NCBI GenBank assembly: GCA_965214055.1
Contig: OZ243931.1
Span: 806,001 to 870,000, forward strand
DNA length: 64,000 bases
DNA from: WTGA01 sp965214055
Lineage (GTDB): Bacteria; Pseudomonadota; Gammaproteobacteria; Arenicellales; Poriferihabitantaceae
Reading direction: 5' to 3'
The notes beneath the pieces are model-generated. The model searched no databases. It was given only the letters and a program-made list of their open reading frames with translations, and was not told the DNA's origin. Position numbers and translations under genes: made by a program. The number at the start of each line of letters is the position of its first letter. Within the stretch, counting starts at the first letter, position 1. This document shows, one piece after another, positions 58,799 through 64,000 of this stretch.

Positions 58799-60049
58799 AT
58801 GGTACCCAAAAAACCTCTCCCTGTGACTTCTAAGCGCCATATTTCTATCCTAACTCGATCACTGAGGGGGGGGGGGATAGAGCGTGTTACCCTTACCCTC
58901 GCATCCGCTTTCCTTGGTCGTGGACACAAAGTCGACTTGCTAGTTCGTGACCTTGTCTGCGATTACCCCCAGGATGTGCCGCTTGGCGTACGGCTGTTCT
59001 TTCTTTCGCACGGCAGTCATACGGAGAATTCGGCGAACCTTGAGCAATTACCCGTTACCCCGCAACCACTGAACCGTGCACCTCATCGCTTTCCGCGGTT
59101 TGCATTCGCGAAAGTGTTGAGTTTCGACCAGTTGACGCTATTGCGCGGTGCGAAACGAATCCGGTGGGCATTGGCGATTACTGAATACCTGGACAGTGAA
59201 CACCCGGACGCAATTCTAGCCATGACATGGAGCTCGGGTGCGCCGATAATGATGGCGGCCCAGCTGGCGCACCACAAGCCCAAGCGGATTGTGGGTGTCC
59301 AGCACGGTATGCTTAAAACCGAACGTTCGGTTTATGGGGCGGGTAAGACGTTCCCATATGTAGATTCGGTTGTGGGTGTTTCTCTTGGCGTGACCGCTGA
59401 ATTGGCGACCAAGGTTCCCGGCATATCGCCTGCCCGGCTCCACACCATATACAACCCCATCGTATCGAAAAACCTTGTCGAGAAAGCCAAAGAAACGCCC
59501 GACCATCCCTGGTTTAACAATTCCGGGTCGCCGATAATTCTCGCCATCGGCCGATTAGACAAGCAAAAGGATTTCCCAACCCTGCTTGCCGCTTTCGCCC
59601 GACTTCTAGCTCAGCGTTCGGCAAGATTGATTGTACTGGGAGAAGGCCCTCTCCGGCCAACCCTGCTAGCACTCGCACATAACCTTCATCTCTCGGAACG
59701 CGTTGACTTCCCTGGTTTTGTGAGCAATCCGTTCGCATATCTGGCAAAATCCAGCTTGTTTGTTTTGTCGTCCCGTCATGAAGGTTTTGGCAATGTCCTG
59801 GTCGAAGCGATGGCGTGCGGTTGTCCGGTGGTCAGTACCAATTGCCCATCCGGGCCGGACGAAATACTGGAAAACGGACGATGGGGGAAGCTGGTACCCG
59901 TAGCGGACCCGGACGCATTAGCGAAAGCGATGGCCAGTGTCCTGAACCAGTATCCTACCACGGCACAGAGGGACGCTATTCGGAAACGGGCGGCATTCTT
60001 TAGCGTAGAACGTGCTGTTGATCACTATGAAGAACTGCTTGCCCGATAG
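58799..60049 (+). CDS. GT4-family glycosyltransferase with in-frame poly-G tract
   Basis: 416 aa. The N-terminal GT-B loop is RSLRGGGIERVTLTLASAF. The C-terminal Glycos_transf_1 domain has GRLDKQKDFPTLL and SSRHEGFGNVLVEAMACGCP with the E-x7-E-type catalytic region. It probably adds a sugar to LPS or a surface polysaccharide at the inner membrane. The GGG of the N-terminal loop is encoded inside an 11-G run (58866-58876). In this sequence the frame is open. Confidence 0.9.
   Translation: MVPKKPLPVTSKRHISILTRSLRGGGIERVTLTLASAFLGRGHKVDLLVRDLVCDYPQDVPLGVRLFFLSHGSHTENSANLEQLPVTPQPLNRAPHRFPRFAFAKVLSFDQLTLLRGAKRIRWALAITEYLDSEHPDAILAMTWSSGAPIMMAAQLAHHKPKRIVGVQHGMLKTERSVYGAGKTFPYVDSVVGVSLGVTAELATKVPGISPARLHTIYNPIVSKNLVEKAKETPDHPWFNNSGSPIILAIGRLDKQKDFPTLLAAFARLLAQRSARLIVLGEGPLRPTLLALAHNLHLSERVDFPGFVSNPFAYLAKSSLFVLSSRHEGFGNVLVEAMACGCPVVSTNCPSGPDEILENGRWGKLVPVADPDALAKAMASVLNQYPTTAQRDAIRKRAAFFSVERAVDHYEELLAR
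58866..58876 (+). repeat. Homopolymer G11 tract in a glycosyltransferase gene
   Basis: Eleven consecutive G at codons 23-26. Tracts of this length slip during replication and switch genes on and off. It could also be a homopolymer sequencing error. Confidence 0.9.
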
Positions 60050-60327
60050 CAGACGTACCCTGCCTATCGAACATTTTGCCACTAAACAAATGATTATTGA
60101 TCGGTTGTGGTACAAGACCATTCAAAGGTTGCAAAGAGTTTTTTGAGTCCCTGAACCAGCATACCCGATGAATTGGGCTGACATTGGGTGGGACTAAAAG
60201 CGGAAATTTTCCGCTGAACACGGTAAACTCAGGCTAGGCTGGGAAGTCAAAGTTTCCAGACCGGTAATAAAGATAAACAGACGATGGCAGAACAAGAAAC
60301 CGAACCGGGCATACCGAGTTATTTTGA

Positions 60328-61446
60328 ATGAAGTTATTTCAGTTATCGGTTTATCGCGGGAAAAAGAGTATTGTCGGCATTGAGCACCAAATAGAACAGG
60401 GATTGCCCATCGAAACGTATCGGGTTACTAATGCTTCTCTGGAGGGTGCCGAGACTGAAAAACTAAATCCTTCAGACAATCAAATCAAGGTTTTTAATTT
60501 TACGTCCAATCAACTAAGCGGATTGAAAAGGTGGGTAAGTATCTGGGCCGTTTACAGGTATTTGAAAAAACAGGATTTTGATTTGATTGTTGCCCATCGT
60601 TTCAAGCCAATCCACATTGCCCTTCATGTCAGCAAGTGGCTTAAAATCCCTATGATTGGGGTAGTCCATGGCAGTAATGATTTCAATAAAAAATACAGAA
60701 AAAGGATGATTCAAAAAAACACTTCTTCAATTACAACTTTTGTTGGAGTGTCTGAATCGGTAAAAGACTATTTGATATCTCTGCAATGCGGCTTTACCGG
60801 ACAGAATACAACCTATGTAGACAACGCAATACCCATTGCCGAGATGAGCAAATCTCAATTAAGCAGAATAGAATCTCGTGAAAATCTGGGCCTGCCATCC
60901 GATAATTTTATCATTGGAAGTATTGGCCGAATTGTTTCTGTTAAAGGATATATTTATCTACTCAAAGCGTTTGAAAAAATTCATCTGAATTTCCCGGACG
61001 CTAGTCTTTTGATTATTGGTGATGGCAAAAATAAACCTCAATTAGATGAATACGTGGTCAGTAAAAACCTATCAGATAGAGTCTTTTTGGTAGGCTGGAA
61101 AGAAGACGCGTATAAATATGTTAAGGCTTTTGATGTATTTGTCATGACCTCATTCAGGGAAGGTCGCCCTATTGCATTACTCGAAGCAATGAGCGGAAGA
61201 ATACCTGTTGCAGGGACTGATATACCCGCTTTAAAAACTATACTTGATCGATCGGGAGGCCGTGTCTTTCCTCCAAAAAATACAACACGCCTCAGTGGAA
61301 TTATGAAAGAATATTTAGAAATGTCTCCTATAAAACGGGAGCAATTGGGGGAACAGGCATACCAATTTCTTTTGAATCAAAATTCGTTAGAAGATTTTCA
61401 TCATAGTTATCGAAGGATCATTGAAAATAGCGTGAATTCTAAGTAA
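60328..61446 (+). CDS. GT4-family glycosyltransferase (second)
   Basis: 372 aa. The C-terminal Glycos_transf_1 domain contains IGSIGRIVSVKGYIYLLKAF, LLIIGDGKNKPQLDEYV and MTSFREGRPIALLEAMSGR. It is AT-rich compared with most of the window and probably horizontally acquired. The specific sugar and acceptor are unknown. It follows the poly-G glycosyltransferase after 278 bp. Confidence 0.9.
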   Translation: MKLFQLSVYRGKKSIVGIEHQIEQGLPIETYRVTNASLEGAETEKLNPSDNQIKVFNFTSNQLSGLKRWVSIWAVYRYLKKQDFDLIVAHRFKPIHIALHVSKWLKIPMIGVVHGSNDFNKKYRKRMIQKNTSSITTFVGVSESVKDYLISLQCGFTGQNTTYVDNAIPIAEMSKSQLSRIESRENLGLPSDNFIIGSIGRIVSVKGYIYLLKAFEKIHLNFPDASLLIIGDGKNKPQLDEYVVSKNLSDRVFLVGWKEDAYKYVKAFDVFVMTSFREGRPIALLEAMSGRIPVAGTDIPALKTILDRSGGRVFPPKNTTRLSGIMKEYLEMSPIKREQLGEQAYQFLLNQNSLEDFHHSYRRIIENSVNSK

Positions 61447-61594
61447 ATGTCCTCCTATTTTTTTCAAAGTATAGCCCCTCGTCAACCAGTGACACCTCTA
61501 CTCGCAGTCCCGTTATTCCGTAAACCCGATTATTCCGGAATCCCAATCCAAGTCAATGATATTCGGGCCTTTGTATGCAAAGTTTCTGGAATAA

Positions 61595-61753
61595 TCACAG
61601 GCCGTCCAGATAGGCAGGCAGCTTGTCTTTGGGCTGAAACCGTTGCACTGGCGTTTCAGATGGTACGGTTTTGGCCATGGCCTGTTCCTTAAGTTTGAGA
61701 TCGGCGTACAGATAGAGATAGGTTGTCTCCAGGGATTCGTGGCCGAGCCACAA
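61595..61753 (-). pseudogene. C-terminal remnant of a tyrosine recombinase
   Basis: The frame LWLGHESLETTYLYLYADLK ends at the stop at 61595-61597 after KLPAYLDGL. It carries the final His and Tyr box of an integrase, but the Arg/Lys/HxxR parts are gone. It stops 9 bp short of the next glycosyltransferase start, so an old deletion joined the two. Confidence 0.75.
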
Positions 61754-61762
61754 AAATCAGTC

Positions 61763-62692
61763 ATGAGTAAGCATCTATTCAGCATTATCGTCCCTGCCTA
61801 TAACTATGCACACACTTTAGAGCGGACCCTTAACTCTGTTCTTACACAAAAACGAGACAATACAGAGTTGCTCGTAATTAATGATGGTTCCAGCGATAAT
61901 ACAGTTGAGGTAATAGAGCGGTTAAAAGGAACAGCACCAAACGCATTCCGAGTTATACACCAAAACAACAGTGGACCTGCGGCAACAAGAAATAAAGGGA
62001 TTGCTGAAAGTAATGGCGATTTCTTAATTTTTCTGGATGCCGACGACGAACTTGCTGAAAACGCTCTTGAGTATCTTGAGCAAACCATTGATCAAAATCC
62101 TTCTATAGATATGGTCATCGGTGCGCACATTTCAGTGCAACCCGATGGCCAAAAAAAATTACGTTCCAGAGAGCCTTTAGCACAAAATAAAGAACACCAA
62201 TTCAAGAAGTACCTTTTGGAGGGGAAATTACCTATTTCCAATGGTGCGACAGCAATGCATCGGAAAATTTTTGTGAGATATCAATATCCAGAGCATTTTT
62301 GTTGTGTCGAAGACATCCCCGTGTTTTCCTATGCTCTTGCTAACTTTCAGTGTATGACTCTAAATAAACCGATTGCATTGATACATAAGCATGACGATAG
62401 TAGGCGAAACAATGCCGCATTAAATTTATCTGTTGGCATGTCGCTTCTGGACGAAATATTTTCTCCACAGCGCCTCCCCGAAAATCTGCTCGCTTATAGA
62501 AACCAATATGAAACAATTAGGTCCTTGAGCCTATTCCGGACTCTATATGTTTCTGGTGAGTACGCTAAATCCCTTGAATACTTTATCCAAGCTGTAAACA
62601 ATTCCCCCTCAACACTATTACGTTTCTCATATTTGAGTAAAGCAATTCGAGCTGTTTTTTACTTATACTCGCAAAAGAAACCAACACGATAA
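61763..62692 (+). CDS. GT2-family glycosyltransferase
   Basis: 309 aa. The GT-A fold shows FSIIVPAYNYAHTLERTLNS, NDGSSDNTVEVIERL and the metal DXD-type FLIFLDADDELAEN. The start MSKHLFSIIVPA at 61763 is family-like; an upstream in-frame extension reads through the integrase remnant. It is AT-rich and probably part of an acquired surface-polysaccharide cluster. Confidence 0.92.
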   Translation: MSKHLFSIIVPAYNYAHTLERTLNSVLTQKRDNTELLVINDGSSDNTVEVIERLKGTAPNAFRVIHQNNSGPAATRNKGIAESNGDFLIFLDADDELAENALEYLEQTIDQNPSIDMVIGAHISVQPDGQKKLRSREPLAQNKEHQFKKYLLEGKLPISNGATAMHRKIFVRYQYPEHFCCVEDIPVFSYALANFQCMTLNKPIALIHKHDDSRRNNAALNLSVGMSLLDEIFSPQRLPENLLAYRNQYETIRSLSLFRTLYVSGEYAKSLEYFIQAVNNSPSTLLRFSYLSKAIRAVFYLYSQKKPTR

Positions 62693-62758
62693 GCTGTGGA
62701 AAATCATCCGTTGCAAGGTACCCCGAATTGTGTGTGCCAATTATTGTTCCCACATAGT

Positions 62759-62786
62759 AAAAAAGGCCCCAGATGAGGCCTTTTTT
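62759..62786. terminator. Bidirectional terminator between the GT2 gene and groL
   Basis: AAAAAAGGCC and GGCCTTTTTT pair around an 8-nt loop, with T runs on both strands. Confidence 0.88.
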
Positions 62787-62806
62787 ACAGGGAATCAAAC
62801 AGAGAA

Positions 62807-64000
62807 TTACATCATACCCCCCATACCCCCCATACCGCCCATATCAGGCATCGGAGGAGCAGGCTTGTCTTCAGGTATTTCTGCAATCATCGCCTCGGTG
62901 GTGATCAGGAGACCGGCAATAGATGCTGCATTTTGAAGTGCAGTTCGAGTAACCTTGGTAGGGTCCAGAATACCCATGTCGATCATATCGCCATATTCAC
63001 CGGTGCTGGCGTTATACCCGTAATTTCCCTTTTTGCTTGCCACATTATTCAGAACAACAGAACCATCATCACCAGCGTTGTTTACGATTTGGCGCAGAGG
63101 TTCTTCCAGCGAACGAAGGACAATGGTGATACCAGTATTTTGATCCTGGTTGTCACCCTTTACTTTACTTACCGCACCGGCACATCGCACCAGTGAGGTG
63201 CCGCCACCTGGAATAACACCTTCTTCAACGGCCGCCCGGGTAGCATGCAATGCGTCCTCAACACGCGCTTTCTTCTCTTTCATTTCAACTTCAGTTGCAG
63301 CTCCGACCTTGATTACGGCAACACCGCCGGCAAGCTTGGCAACACGTTCCTGCATTTTTTCACGGTCATAGTCTGAAGTGGCTTCTTCAATTTGAGCCCG
63401 AATCTGGTTGACTCGACCTTCGATTTCGCTAGAACTTCCTGCTCCGTCAATAACGGTGGTATTTTCTTTGGATACCTGAATACGCTTGGCCTGACCAAGG
63501 TCTTCCAGAGAAACGGAATCAAGGCTCATGCCAACTTCTTCAGAAATCACCTGCCCACCTGTCAGAATAGCAATATCCTGGAGCATGGCTTTTCGACGGT
63601 CACCGAAACCGGGGGCTTTGACCGCACAAACCTTGACGATTCCACGGATGTTGTTAACAACCAGAGTCGCCAGTGCTTCGCCATCCACATCTTCTGCTAT
63701 TACCATCAGTGGGCGGCTGGATTTTGCTACGCCTTCCAGGGTTGGTAACAGATCCCGTATGTTGGAGATTTTTTTGTCGTGTATCAGAACATAAGGATTT
63801 TCCAGGTCAACGGCCATGCTGTCTTGGTCGTTAATGAAATAAGGAGACAGATAACCACGGTCGAACTGCATACCTTCAACCACTTCCAGTTCATTTTCCA
63901 GAGTATTGCCTTCCTCAACAGTGATCACACCTTCCTTTCCTACTTTTTCCATTGCTTCGGCAATGATATTGCCTATATTATTGTCAGCATTGGCTGAAAC
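62807..64000 (-). CDS. groL: Chaperonin GroEL, C-terminal part (5' end outside window)
   Basis: About 397 residues, continuing past the window edge (VSANADNNIGNIIAEAME at the edge). Motifs are PYFINDQDSMAVDLENPYVL, VKAPGFGDRRKAML, GGGTSLVRCAGAV and the Gly-Met tail GGMGGMGGMM. GroEL folds proteins with GroES. The rest should lie beyond position 64000. Confidence 0.98.
   Translation of the reverse strand, partial: VSANADNNIGNIIAEAMEKVGKEGVITVEEGNTLENELEVVEGMQFDRGYLSPYFINDQDSMAVDLENPYVLIHDKKISNIRDLLPTLEGVAKSSRPLMVIAEDVDGEALATLVVNNIRGIVKVCAVKAPGFGDRRKAMLQDIAILTGGQVISEEVGMSLDSVSLEDLGQAKRIQVSKENTTVIDGAGSSSEIEGRVNQIRAQIEEATSDYDREKMQERVAKLAGGVAVIKVGAATEVEMKEKKARVEDALHATRAAVEEGVIPGGGTSLVRCAGAVSKVKGDNQDQNTGITIVLRSLEEPLRQIVNNAGDDGSVVLNNVASKKGNYGYNASTGEYGDMIDMGILDPTKVTRTALQNAASIAGLLITTEAMIAEIPEDKPAPPMPDMGGMGGMGGMM

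Overview
The window looks like a chromosomal segment of a Gram-negative, chemolithoautotrophic, sulfur-metabolising gammaproteobacterium. The evidence is qmoA/qmoB (electron transfer module of the dissimilatory APS reductase pathway), a cbbQ-type RuBisCO/nitric-oxide-reductase activase ATPase, BamC and BamD, ParC, GlmU-GlmS, BepA and beta-barrel porins. The species cannot be named from the sequence. The genome is heavily loaded with mobile DNA (IS1634, IS66, IS110, ISNCY and IS3-like remnants, three group II introns) and with decaying genes, which would suit a symbiont-like or otherwise relaxed-selection lineage.

Layout. 1-4.7 kb: qmoBA on the minus strand, an ATPase-gene remnant, then cbbQ and rpiA. 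4.7-16.4 kb: a class II Fic protein, BepA protease, a BioC-like methyltransferase preceded by a 56-aa ORF, a VapBC/FitAB toxin-antitoxin pair, clpB with a frameshift, rimO, an IS3 remnant, a broken PIN toxin with its antitoxin, and a YkgJ-type protein. 16.6-21.1 kb: glmU, glmS and an AAA ATPase. 21.2-25.7 kb: a mobile-element graveyard (RecG-like pseudogene, IS1634, truncated IS66, DruA/DUF4338 gene). 26.2-27.2 kb: exbBD. 27.5-54.0 kb: three paralogous porins, a tyrosine recombinase and two inverted copies of a porin + IS110 + group II intron block. Between the copies lies a housekeeping island (moaE, moaD, moaB, prolyl-tRNA editing protein, parC, purC, bamD, rluD, adh, thrC). A different group II intron sits 20 bp upstream of thrC. 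54.3-64 kb: bamC, panB, infA, two LPS-kinase-like genes, three glycosyltransferases (one with an 11-G tract) and the 3' part of groL.

The most striking structure is the porin system. Three porin genes share a leader that begins at an 11-bp palindrome, but the DNA upstream of that palindrome differs for each. Only one copy has an obvious sigma-70-like promoter by eye. A complete tyrosine recombinase gene starts about 90 bp from one of the palindromes. Two of the porins lie on long inverted repeats around a 13-kb segment. I infer that this could be an invertible or gene-converting outer-membrane variation locus. A poly-G tract in a nearby glycosyltransferase suggests a second, slippage-based surface-variation switch. 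Both are hypotheses that need population-level sequence data.

Limits: all family assignments come from reading motifs and overall resemblance; no searches were run. Boundaries of IS110 and IS66 and of several remnants are approximate.
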